Origin: Actinomadura harenae | GTDB lineage: Bacteria; Actinomycetota; Actinomycetes; Streptosporangiales; Streptosporangiaceae | Length of the DNA: 64,000 nt | Direction of reading: 5' to 3' | Assembly (NCBI RefSeq): GCF_003696215.1 | Contig: NZ_RFFG01000028.1 | Location: forward strand, 1-64,000 | Part shown: piece after piece, positions 8,561 through 15,057 of the stretch | How the letters are laid out: each line of letters starts with the position of its first letter | How positions within the stretch are numbered: the first letter of the stretch is position 1 | The notes under the pieces: model-generated | Seen by the model: only the letters and a program-made list of their open reading frames with translations | Databases searched by the model: none | What the model was told of the DNA's origin: nothing | Program-made: the position numbers and the translations under genes

Positions 8561-9379
8561 GTGATCGGAGAACACGTGCTGGCCGGGTACGAGCCGGGCG
8601 CGGGCGGCCGCGAGGCACTGCGCCTGGCCCGGGCCGTCGTCGCGCTGACCGGGGGCCGGCTGACCGTCGCCCACGTCCACCCGCCGGACCGTCCGGCCGC
8701 GGCGGGCGAGGCCCTCGCCGTCCTGCGGCAGGCCGAGGACCTGCTCACCGAGACCGCCCCGGAGGTCTCCGCCGACTTCGTCGCCCAGGAGGCGCGCGGT
8801 GTGGGCCGCGGGCTGTCCACGCTGGCCAGCCGGGCGGGCGCGGACCTGATCGTGATCGGCTCGCAGGAGGGCGGCGCGCACGGCCGGGTGGCGATCGGCG
8901 CGGCCGGCGACAACCTGCTGCACGCCTCCAACGAGGCCGTCATGATCACCCCGGCCGGATACGAGCCGCCCGAGCGCCTCGGCCGGATCACCCTCTCCTA
9001 CGTCCGCCGCCCGCAGGCCGACGAGGCCGTCGAGCGGACGGCCCAGGCCGCGCTCGCCCTCGACGTCCCGCTGCGCCTGATCACGCTGCTGGTCGGCGAC
9101 GGCGAGGCCCGGGGGCGGCTCAACGACGACCTGGCCCTCGCGATCCGCCATGCCCAGGACTCGTCCGGCCTGCCGCCCGAGGCGGTGACCGCCGAACTGG
9201 CCGAGGGCGGCGACGTCGCGGACGCCCTCAGCGACGTCCCCTGGCCCGAAGGGGAGCTCCTCGTCCTGGCCAGTTCCGAGGACGCGTCGGCCCATCAGGT
9301 CTTCCTGGGCGAGATGGCGCTGAAGGTCCTGCGGGCGGCGTCCTGCCCGGTCGCCGTCCTGCCCAGGGGCTACTCCTGA
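8561..9379 (+). CDS. tandem universal stress protein domain protein
   Basis: A 272-residue protein made of two USP-like halves. Residues 1-130 show an alpha/beta Rossmann-like pattern (VLAGYEPGAGGREALRLARA ... ADLIVIGSQEGG) ending in NEAVMITP. The second half repeats the pattern (RITLSYVRRPQADEAVERT ... LLVLASSE) and ends in SCPVAVLPRG. The usual ATP-loop G-x2-G-x9-G-S is degenerate in the first half, so nucleotide binding is uncertain. The GTG at 8561 has GGGAAGGA 8 nt upstream. Upstream start codons would add a low-complexity tail. It is a stand-alone gene, divergent from the yceI-like gene. Confidence 0.8.
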   Translation: MIGEHVLAGYEPGAGGREALRLARAVVALTGGRLTVAHVHPPDRPAAAGEALAVLRQAEDLLTETAPEVSADFVAQEARGVGRGLSTLASRAGADLIVIGSQEGGAHGRVAIGAAGDNLLHASNEAVMITPAGYEPPERLGRITLSYVRRPQADEAVERTAQAALALDVPLRLITLLVGDGEARGRLNDDLALAIRHAQDSSGLPPEAVTAELAEGGDVADALSDVPWPEGELLVLASSEDASAHQVFLGEMALKVLRAASCPVAVLPRGYS

Positions 9380-9499
9380 GCTAGTCACCCACGGCCCCCC
9401 AGGCGATAGCCCAGGATGGCCGATTCACCCGAACTGGTTGCGGGCTCGAATTTACCTTCGCTACATTCCGTCGAGATCAATACGTGACCTTGGAGCGTC

Positions 9500-10519
9500 A
9501 TGGATCCCATCGGCGGGAAGTTGCTCGACGTCGCCCGGAAGCAGGTCGGCTACCAGGCGAAGGACGACGGCTACTCCATGTACGGGGAGTGGTACCGCAA
9601 GACCATCGACGGCGACCACGACTCCTACTTCTCCACCGCCCCCTGGTGCGACATGTTCCTCGCCTGGGCCGCGCAGCAGGCCGGGGTCGCCCAGCAGGCC
9701 GGGCAGTTCGCGTCGACCGTCGACCACGCCAGGTGGTTCCAGAAGCAGGACGCGTTCGGGCACACGCCCGAGGCCGGGGCCCTGGTCTTCTTCGACTGGT
9801 CCGCCAGCGGCGACGTCGACCAGATCGACCATGTCGGCCTCGTCGAGTCCGTCGACGGCGACTGCCTGCACACGATCGAGGGCAACAGCGACGGCGGACG
9901 GCTCGTCCGCCACACCCGCTGCGACGACGCCGTGGTCGTCGGCTACGGCTACCCGGGCAAGGTCAGGATCACCGAGAGGTACGCGCCGAGGCACTCCGCT
10001 CCCCCGGCCCCCGTCCAGAACATCGGGGCCGCTCAGGACACGTCCGCCGCGGCGGCCCGGCACCGTCCGGCCCCGGCGTCCCACCATGATCACGACGCCG
10101 GCCTGCCCGCCCAGGAGGCCGTGATGGGCGGCGTCCTGGCGCTCATCCTGTGCGGAACGGTCGCGCTCAGCGCCGGGAGGGCCGCCGCGGCCCGCGCCGC
10201 CGAACTGGCCCCGGACCGCGCGCCCATCCGCGTCCGCAAGCGCGGCAAGCACCACCGCCCGGCCACCCCGGTCGCGCTCCCCGCCGACCTCACCCCCGCG
10301 GACCTGGACGACGCCGCCTCCGAGACCACGGTCATGCCCGCCCTCTCCCTCGCCGCCGCCCACCAGGCCGAGGACCGCGAGTTCTGGGGCCGGATCGCCC
10401 ACCTCCAGGAGGACGAGGACCTGGCCTTCTGGGACGACCTCCACCACGAGTCCACGCTCACCTCGCCCCTGTCCCGCGCCCTGACCACCACCGGAGGCGA
10501 GGAGTCCGCCCCCGTCTGA
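9500..10519 (+). CDS. CHAP-domain protein with an internal membrane segment
   Basis: A 339-residue protein. Residues about 5-165 form a CHAP/NlpC-P60-type amidase domain: the catalytic Cys is likely in APWCDMFLAWAA (residues 47-58) and the His in IDHVGLVESVDG. CHAP enzymes cut peptidoglycan peptides or crossbridges. Unusually there is no N-terminal signal. The only hydrophobic stretch is at residues 209-226 (MGGVLALILCGTVALSAG), followed by a basic, then acidic, tail. Either the segment inserts with the N-terminus outside, or the enzyme acts inside the cell. It precedes the tRNA cluster and has no clear operon partner. Confidence 0.8.
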   Translation: MDPIGGKLLDVARKQVGYQAKDDGYSMYGEWYRKTIDGDHDSYFSTAPWCDMFLAWAAQQAGVAQQAGQFASTVDHARWFQKQDAFGHTPEAGALVFFDWSASGDVDQIDHVGLVESVDGDCLHTIEGNSDGGRLVRHTRCDDAVVVGYGYPGKVRITERYAPRHSAPPAPVQNIGAAQDTSAAAARHRPAPASHHDHDAGLPAQEAVMGGVLALILCGTVALSAGRAAAARAAELAPDRAPIRVRKRGKHHRPATPVALPADLTPADLDDAASETTVMPALSLAAAHQAEDREFWGRIAHLQEDEDLAFWDDLHHESTLTSPLSRALTTTGGEESAPV

Positions 10520-10660
10520 GAGGCCGGGGGCGCGGGGCGCACGGGCCTGGAGCCGGAGGTCACGAGGCCGCCGGGGGCACGCCAGCGCGAGCGTCGAGTG
10601 GGCATCGGCGCCGGAGTTCCGCTAAAGTTAACGACGTCGCCAGGGGAACCCGGGCGGCGC

Positions 10661-10732
10661 GCGGAAGTGGCTCAGTGGTAGAGCATCACCTTGCCAAGGT
10701 GAGGGTCGCGGGTTCGAATCCCGTCTTCCGCT
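10661..10732 (+). tRNA. tRNA-Gly (anticodon GCC)
   Basis: The acceptor arms GCGGAAG (10661-10667) and CTTCCGC (10725-10731) pair, followed by discriminator T. The anticodon stem CACCT/AGGTG carries GCC at 10693-10695, and GGTTCGAATCC forms the T arm. CCA is not encoded. It is the first of three tRNAs in a row. A possible -10 (TAAAGT) lies at 10623-10628. Confidence 0.95.
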
Positions 10733-10764
10733 CTGAGAGGCAGGCCGTGTGCCGGTCTCGCTCT

Positions 10765-10835
10765 GGTGGAGTGGCCGAGAGGCGAGGCAACGGCCTGCAA
10801 AGCCGTGTACACGGGTTCAAATCCCGTCTCCACCT
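10765..10835 (+). tRNA. tRNA-Cys (anticodon GCA)
   Basis: The acceptor arms GGTGGAG (10765-10771) and CTCCACC (10828-10834) pair, with discriminator T at 10835. Anticodon GCA is at 10797-10799 between CGGCC-type stem strands, and GGTTCAAATCC forms the T arm. CCA is not encoded. It is the middle gene of the Gly-Cys-Val array. Confidence 0.95.
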
Positions 10836-10865
10836 CTGTGCCGTACCCCCCGAGAGTACGGTCCC

Positions 10866-10940
10866 GGGCGATTAGCTCAGTGGGAGAGCGCTACCTTGAC
10901 ACGGTAGAGGTCACTGGTTCAATCCCAGTATCGCCCACCA
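10866..10940 (+). tRNA. tRNA-Val (anticodon GAC)
   Basis: The acceptor arms GGGCGAT (10866-10872) and ATCGCCC (10930-10936) pair, followed by A and an encoded CCA (10938-10940). The anticodon stem CTACC/GGTAG holds GAC at 10898-10900. It is the last tRNA of the array and is followed by a strong terminator. Confidence 0.95.
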
Positions 10941-10956
10941 TACGTAAGCGCAGGTC

Positions 10957-11000
10957 GGAAGCCCTGCTTCTCCTCTGGAGAAGCAGGGCTTCCGGCTTTT
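10957..11000 (+). terminator. terminator of the tRNA array
   Basis: GGAAGCCCTGCTTCTCC (10957-10973) and its exact complement (10977-10993) form a perfect 17-bp stem with a TCT loop, followed by GGCTTTT. This is an intrinsic terminator with a short T-run ending the Gly-Cys-Val transcript. Confidence 0.92.
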
Positions 11001-11040
11001 CGGGCGCTCTCCGGACGATGCGGGCCACCCGCCCTCGGCC

Positions 11041-11070
11041 GGGGCCGTTAGCCCAGCGGTAGGCCATCGT
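11041..11070 (+). other. tRNA-like 5' half fragment
   Basis: The stretch begins GGGGCCGTTAGCCCAGCGG and continues TAGGCC, which resembles an acceptor 5' strand followed by a tRNA D arm (compare TTAGCTCAGTGG in the tRNA-Val). No matching anticodon, T arm or 3' acceptor strand follows. It is probably a remnant of a fourth tRNA, lying between the tRNA terminator and the cysteine-rich peptide gene. Confidence 0.35.
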
Positions 11071-11135
11071 TAGCGAGCGGGAAGGCCGACCGCAGATCAT
11101 CACGGTGCCGATGATTCCTCACATCAGGAGGCGTG

Positions 11136-11345
11136 ATGGTTCAGTCCGTACTGTCCCTCGGGGAGCGGGTGCTCTCGCTGGTCGTCCCCAAGACCGAGGC
11201 CGCAGCGTGCTGCGCCCCGGACTGCTGGACCGAGTCCAACTGCGGCGGCAGCTGCATCTACACCTGCACCTACTGCTACAACTGCCAGTGCCAGGCAGTT
11301 CTGCAGGGATGCCACGAACAGTGCAGCCCAGCGGCCCCGTGCTGA
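11136..11345 (+). CDS. cysteine-rich secreted peptide precursor
   Basis: A 69-residue peptide. Residues 1-24 form a leader (MVQSVLSLGERVLSLVVPKT then EAAA) that is only mildly hydrophobic. Residues 25-69 hold 12 cysteines in 45 positions, starting with CC after Ala-Ala-Ala and ending in Cys; Tyr, Thr, Gly and Gln fill the gaps and there is a single Trp. Twelve cysteines could form six disulfides. AGGAGG at 11126-11131 precedes the start; a GTG at 11133 is an alternative. Genes for a MauE-type membrane protein, a MauD-type thioredoxin and an ABC exporter follow, so the peptide is probably oxidised and exported. I do not recognise the peptide family. It is not MauA, which is much longer and has two crosslinked Trp. 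Confidence 0.8.
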   Translation: MVQSVLSLGERVLSLVVPKTEAAACCAPDCWTESNCGGSCIYTCTYCYNCQCQAVLQGCHEQCSPAAPC

Positions 11346-11413
11346 TCTGACCGATCCGAAACCGTTCCCGGGGCCGGTCGCACGCGCCCGCCCCGGGTTC
11401 CGGAGGGCTCTGG

Positions 11414-11953
11414 ATGGACTATCTGGTTCTGGGCTGCCGCTGCATGCTGTTCGGTGTCTTCGCGGTGGCCGTCGTGGGCAAGCTTCGCAGCGGCCGGGCG
11501 TTCCGTGACTTCGCCTGGTCGATCAGGGAACTGCGGCTGGTCCGGCCACGGCGGACCCGTGCCGTCGCCATCGCGGCGATCAGCGCCGAGACGGCGACCG
11601 TGGTCATGCTGGCTCTGCTGCCCCTGGCCGGGTTCCTCGCCGCGACGGTGCTGCTGATCGCCTTCTCCGCGGCCATCGTGGTGGGGCTGACCCGCGGCGC
11701 GCGGGTGCCGTGCCAGTGCTTCGGTTCCTCCTCGACTCCACTCGGCGGGGCCCATCTGCTCCGCAACGCGATCCTGCTGGCCGCCGCGCTGACCGGGGCC
11801 GCAGGCTCGCTGACCGGCCATTCCGCTCGCACCTCCCCGGCGGGAGTGGCGCTGACCGCCGCCTGCGCCGCGGCGGTCATGGTCCTCGTCCTCTTCCTCG
11901 ATGAGTTCGCCGCCTTCCTCGCCCCCGGCCAGGACACCCGGAACCCGTCGTGA
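11414..11953 (+). CDS. MauE/DoxX-type redox-associated membrane protein
   Basis: A 179-residue protein with about four to five membrane helices. It resembles MauE, needed in methylotrophs for folding of the disulfide-rich methylamine dehydrogenase small subunit, and more widely the DoxX/VKOR-like quinone-linked thiol oxidases. The key feature is RVPCQCFGSSS near residues 95-105: a C-x-C followed by FG is the hallmark of actinomycete MauE-like proteins. A second C-x-C occurs near the N-terminus (GCRCML). It lies 68 bp after the cysteine-rich peptide gene in the same direction, with GGAGGG before its ATG. It is the likely electron acceptor for disulfide formation in the peptide, working with the next gene. 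Confidence 0.85.
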   Translation: MDYLVLGCRCMLFGVFAVAVVGKLRSGRAFRDFAWSIRELRLVRPRRTRAVAIAAISAETATVVMLALLPLAGFLAATVLLIAFSAAIVVGLTRGARVPCQCFGSSSTPLGGAHLLRNAILLAAALTGAAGSLTGHSARTSPAGVALTAACAAAVMVLVLFLDEFAAFLAPGQDTRNPS

Positions 11954-12005
11954 CGAACGTCCGGCCGGCCCGCTTCGCCATCAGTCGTCCCAAGGAGCGC
12001 ATCTG

Positions 12006-12533
12006 ATGCCGTATCTCACCACCGCCACCGTGATCTTCGGTGCCCTGACGATCCTCAACCTGCTCCTCACCGTGACCGTTCTGCGGCGTCTGCGGGACCA
12101 GGGGCAACACGAGGAGCATCCCGCCCCCGCTCTTCCCTTCGCCATGCAGGAGTCCGGGTCCCCGGCCCCCGAGGTCGACGCCACCGACGTGGACGGACGC
12201 CCCGTGTCCATCCCGGGCGACGTCAGGCTGGTCGGCTTCTTCTCCGGCAGCTGCAGGTCATGCCGGGACCATGTCAACCCGTTTCTGGCCTACGTCGAAG
12301 GCATGCGCGACGGTGACGCCCTGGCGGTGGTCAGTGGCACGGCCGAGGACACCGAGGATCTGGTCACCGCGCTCGGCGGCGCCGCACGGGTCGTCCAGGA
12401 GCCCCAGAGAGGCCCGGTGACCTCGGGCTTCGACGTGTCGGTGTTCCCGTCCTTCTTCCTTCTCGGCCCGGACGGGACGATCGTCGCGTCGCACACCAGC
12501 ATCCGGCTGATCCCGGGCCAGGCAGCGGCGTGA
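12006..12533 (+). CDS. MauD/TlpA-type thioredoxin-fold protein
   Basis: A 175-residue protein. It starts with one membrane helix (residues 5-25, TATVIFGALTILNLLLTVTV) that anchors it with the rest outside the membrane. A thioredoxin-like domain follows, with redox motif C-R-S-C at residues 83-86 in FFSGSCRSCRDH and the cis-Pro region in VSVFPSFFLLGPDGT. This layout matches MauD, a disulfide isomerase/oxidase partner of MauE. It sits 52 bp after the MauE-like gene and overlaps the ABC exporter start by 4 bp (GTGA), which indicates translational coupling. I infer that it catalyses disulfide formation in the upstream peptide. Confidence 0.85.
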   Translation: MPYLTTATVIFGALTILNLLLTVTVLRRLRDQGQHEEHPAPALPFAMQESGSPAPEVDATDVDGRPVSIPGDVRLVGFFSGSCRSCRDHVNPFLAYVEGMRDGDALAVVSGTAEDTEDLVTALGGAARVVQEPQRGPVTSGFDVSVFPSFFLLGPDGTIVASHTSIRLIPGQAAA

Positions 12534-14500
12534 GAGGCGCCGCCCGGCGCCTTCGCATGGTGCTGGCGATGATCTGGCGGGCCGGCCGGCTCGCCACCAT
12601 CGGCTACGTCGCCGTCATCGTGGTCGGCGGGCTCACCCCGCCGGCCTCGGCCTGGCTCACCAAGCTGGTCATCGACCGGCTCGCCCACGGCTCCTTCGCC
12701 GCGGGACCGGCGACCGGACTGGCCGGGCTCAGCGTGGCGACGGCGATGGCGCCGCAGCTCACCCGGTATCTGGACGCCCAGATCCGGCGCGGCACCGGCA
12801 TGATCATCCAGGACCGGCTGTTCTCCGCGGTCAACGGCTTCACCGGACTCGGCAGGTTCGAGAACCCCCGCGATCTGGACCGGATCCGGATGGCCCAGCA
12901 GAACGGGCAGGCCGCCCCGGTCCAGCTGGTCTCCGCGCTGTTCATGGCCGCGCAGGGCGCCCTGAGCCTCATCGGCTTCGTCACGGCGCTGGCGGTGATC
13001 AGCCTGCCGATGGCCGGCGTGGTGCTCCTGTCCTCGCTCCCCCTCCTGCTGATCGAGCTGCGGCTCTCGCGCCGGCGGGCGGACTTCCTGTGGAACACGA
13101 CGTCGCTCAACCGCCGGCAGAACCTCTACGCGGGACTGATGACCGACGCCCGGACGGCCAAGGAGATCCGCCTGTTCGGGCTGGGGAACTGGTTCCGGGA
13201 CCGGCTGCTGGACCAGACGCGGAAGATCAACGGCGCGGAGCGCTCGCTGGACCGCCGGGTGCTCTTCGGCCAGGGCGGGCTGGCGCTGCTCGGGGCCCTG
13301 GTGGCGGGAGGCGGCCTGGTCTGGGCCGTCTTCCAGATCAGGAACGGCGCTCTCACGGTCGGCGACATCGCCGTCCTCTCCGCCGCGCTCACCGGAACCC
13401 AGGGCGCCCTCGCCGGGCTGGTGGGGCGGACCGCCGACGGCTACCAGGCGTTGCTCACCCTGCGGCACTACGAGGAGATCACCACCGCGGGACCGGACCT
13501 GCCGCGTGCCGCCCCGAGCCGCCCGGCTCCCCCGCTGCGGCACGCCATCGAGATGGAGGGCGTCTGGTTCCGGTACGCCGACGGCCATCCCTGGGTTCTT
13601 CAGGACGTCTCACTGACCATCCCCTTCGGCCGGGCGATCGCCCTCGTGGGGCGCAACGGCAGCGGCAAGAGCACGCTGGTCAAGCTGCTGTGCCGGTTGT
13701 ACGACCCGGTCCGCGGCCGGATCCTCTGGGACGGGATCGACCTCCGCCAGATGCCGATCGACGAGCTGCGGGCCCGGATCGGGGCGGTGTTCCAGGACTA
13801 CGTCTGCTACGACCTGACCGCCCGCGAGAACATCGGCATCGGAGACCTCGCGGCGCTGCACGACCTCGATCTGATCAGGGCGGCCGCCGACCGGGCCGAC
13901 ATCGACCGCGAGCTGTCGGCGCTGCCCCACGCGTACGCGACGCCGCTCAGCCGCGGATACTTCGGAGAGGCCGACGGCGTGGACGGCACCGCGCTGTCCG
14001 GTGGCCAGTTGCAGCGCGTCGCCGTGGCCCGTGCCCTCATGCGGGACAGCCGTGACCTGCTCATCCTCGACGAGCCCAGCTCGGGGCTCGACGCGGAGGC
14101 CGAGCACCGGATCCACCAGCGCCTGCGCGCCCACCGCGCGGGCCGGACCAGCCTGCTCATCTCGCACCGGCTCGGCGCGGTCAGGGACGCCGACGAGATC
14201 GTGGTCCTGTCGGGCGGCCGGGTCATCGAGAAGGGCGAGCACGACGGGCTGATCGCGGCGGACGGGGAGTACGCCCGGCTCTTCCACCTTCAGGCGGAGA
14301 GCTACGGCGCCCTGCGGGCGGACGGAGGCGGCGTTCCGCGGGCGGACGGAGGCGGCGTCCTTCCGGTGGGCGGGGACGGCGGCCTTCACGCGGACGGAGG
14401 GGGTGTCCTTCGGACGGACGGGCCCGGGACCGACGCCTCACCGCGCGGCCGGGAGAACCGGCGGACCACCACGCCCAGCACCCCGTCGAGGGGGCAGTAG
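12530..14500 (+). CDS. ABC exporter (fused membrane and ATPase domains)
   Basis: A 656-residue type I ABC half-transporter. A six-helix membrane domain covers about residues 20-310. The ATPase domain has Walker A GRNGSGKST near 374, signature LSGGQLQRVAVARAL near 488 and Walker B LLILDEPSSGLD near 510. There is no C39 peptidase domain, so it cannot cleave a leader itself. It overlaps the MauD-like gene by 4 bp, which makes the peptide a likely cargo. The last 65 residues are a Gly/Asp-rich repeat tail not expected in the family, and its final 115 bp overlap the convergent S26 peptidase gene. Confidence 0.9.
   Translation: MRGAARRLRMVLAMIWRAGRLATIGYVAVIVVGGLTPPASAWLTKLVIDRLAHGSFAAGPATGLAGLSVATAMAPQLTRYLDAQIRRGTGMIIQDRLFSAVNGFTGLGRFENPRDLDRIRMAQQNGQAAPVQLVSALFMAAQGALSLIGFVTALAVISLPMAGVVLLSSLPLLLIELRLSRRRADFLWNTTSLNRRQNLYAGLMTDARTAKEIRLFGLGNWFRDRLLDQTRKINGAERSLDRRVLFGQGGLALLGALVAGGGLVWAVFQIRNGALTVGDIAVLSAALTGTQGALAGLVGRTADGYQALLTLRHYEEITTAGPDLPRAAPSRPAPPLRHAIEMEGVWFRYADGHPWVLQDVSLTIPFGRAIALVGRNGSGKSTLVKLLCRLYDPVRGRILWDGIDLRQMPIDELRARIGAVFQDYVCYDLTARENIGIGDLAALHDLDLIRAAADRADIDRELSALPHAYATPLSRGYFGEADGVDGTALSGGQLQRVAVARALMRDSRDLLILDEPSSGLDAEAEHRIHQRLRAHRAGRTSLLISHRLGAVRDADEIVVLSGGRVIEKGEHDGLIAADGEYARLFHLQAESYGALRADGGGVPRADGGGVLPVGGDGGLHADGGGVLRTDGPGTDASPRGRENRRTTTPSTPSRGQ
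14320..14420. repeat. degenerate GC-rich tandem repeats in the exporter tail
   Basis: A unit close to GCGGACGGAGGCGGCGT recurs about five times with variation. In the exporter frame it reads RADGGGV, RADGGGV, GGDGG, HADGGGV and RTDGPG. The repeat reaches the stop of the convergent S26 gene and may have grown by slippage. Confidence 0.7.
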
Positions 14501-14886
14501 CCCCACATCCGCGAGTCGGCGCTGCGCGCGCCGTCGCCGAGCACCACGACCTGCCCGTCCGGGACCAGCAGATCGGGAACGACCGGCCGCACGTCCTCGG
14601 GGACCTCGTCTCCGGGCAGTGCGGCCACCCGCTTCACGTACCAGTCGGGCTCCCCGCCCACACGCCGCCCGCCCACGGATCTTGGACGCGCCAGCACGAC
14701 CACGTCACCGCGACGCACGGTTCGGCGGCGCAGCACGAGGACGCGGTCCCCGGTGGTGAAGGTCGGCTCCATGCTCGGCCCGCTGACGGTCACCACCACC
14801 AACCTGCGCCGCGCCAGGACGGCACTCGCGACCACGCCCAGGACAAGGCACGCGACGGGCACGAGGATCACCAGCGACGTGTTCAT
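14386..14886 (-). CDS. S26 family signal peptidase
   Basis: A 166-residue type I signal peptidase. One membrane helix is at residues 5-25. The catalytic Ser is in VSGPSMEPTF (S38) and the general-base Lys in WYVKRVAALPGDEV (K85). The later box LGDGARSADSRMWGYCPL matches the conserved GDxxxxSxDSR region. It is smaller than housekeeping LepB. It is encoded convergently to the exporter and divergently from the SARP gene, within the cassette. Because the exporter lacks a peptidase domain and the peptide precursor has an Ala-Ala-Ala site before its cysteine core, this enzyme is the best candidate for maturing that peptide. This is inferred from context. Confidence 0.88.
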   Translation of the reverse strand: MNTSLVILVPVACLVLGVVASAVLARRRLVVVTVSGPSMEPTFTTGDRVLVLRRRTVRRGDVVVLARPRSVGGRRVGGEPDWYVKRVAALPGDEVPEDVRPVVPDLLVPDGQVVVLGDGARSADSRMWGYCPLDGVLGVVVRRFSRPRGEASVPGPSVRRTPPPSA

Positions 14887-14951
14887 GCATCACCCCATCG
14901 GCCAGTACCGGCAATCGAACATGTATCGAAACGAGAAGGGTCCTGATGCAT
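14885..14951. promoter_or_regulatory. divergent control region with SARP-type 11-bp direct repeats
   Basis: ATCGAA occurs at 14914-14919 and again at 14925-14930, exactly 11 bp apart (one helical turn), the spacing SARP regulators recognise. Around them ATGCATCA (14885-14892) and TGATGCAT (14944-14951) form an exact inverted pair. The region lies between the S26 gene start (14886) and the SARP start (15058), so it may drive both. Confidence 0.55.
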
Positions 14952-15057
14952 CATCCATGAGGACCGTCCAGAGATCTCCGGTGCGCGGCCGGAAGTTCGC
15001 CCGGACCTGTGGCCGCGCGCGAAAGCGGCCGTCGGCTTCGCGGATCGGGAGAACACG

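Noticed and set aside
10957-11000. inverted repeat end of an insertion element
   Set aside because: It directly follows the tRNA array, has a 3-nt loop and a trailing T-run, and no transposase is near; it is a terminator.
11136-11345. lanthipeptide, thiopeptide or lasso peptide precursor
   Set aside because: No LanB/LanC/LanM, YcaO, cyclodehydratase or lasso cyclase gene is nearby, and the redox genes point to disulfides instead.
11136-12533. methylamine dehydrogenase light chain locus
   Set aside because: The peptide is far too short for MauA, has one Trp rather than the two needed for the TTQ cofactor, and no mauB or mauG is present.
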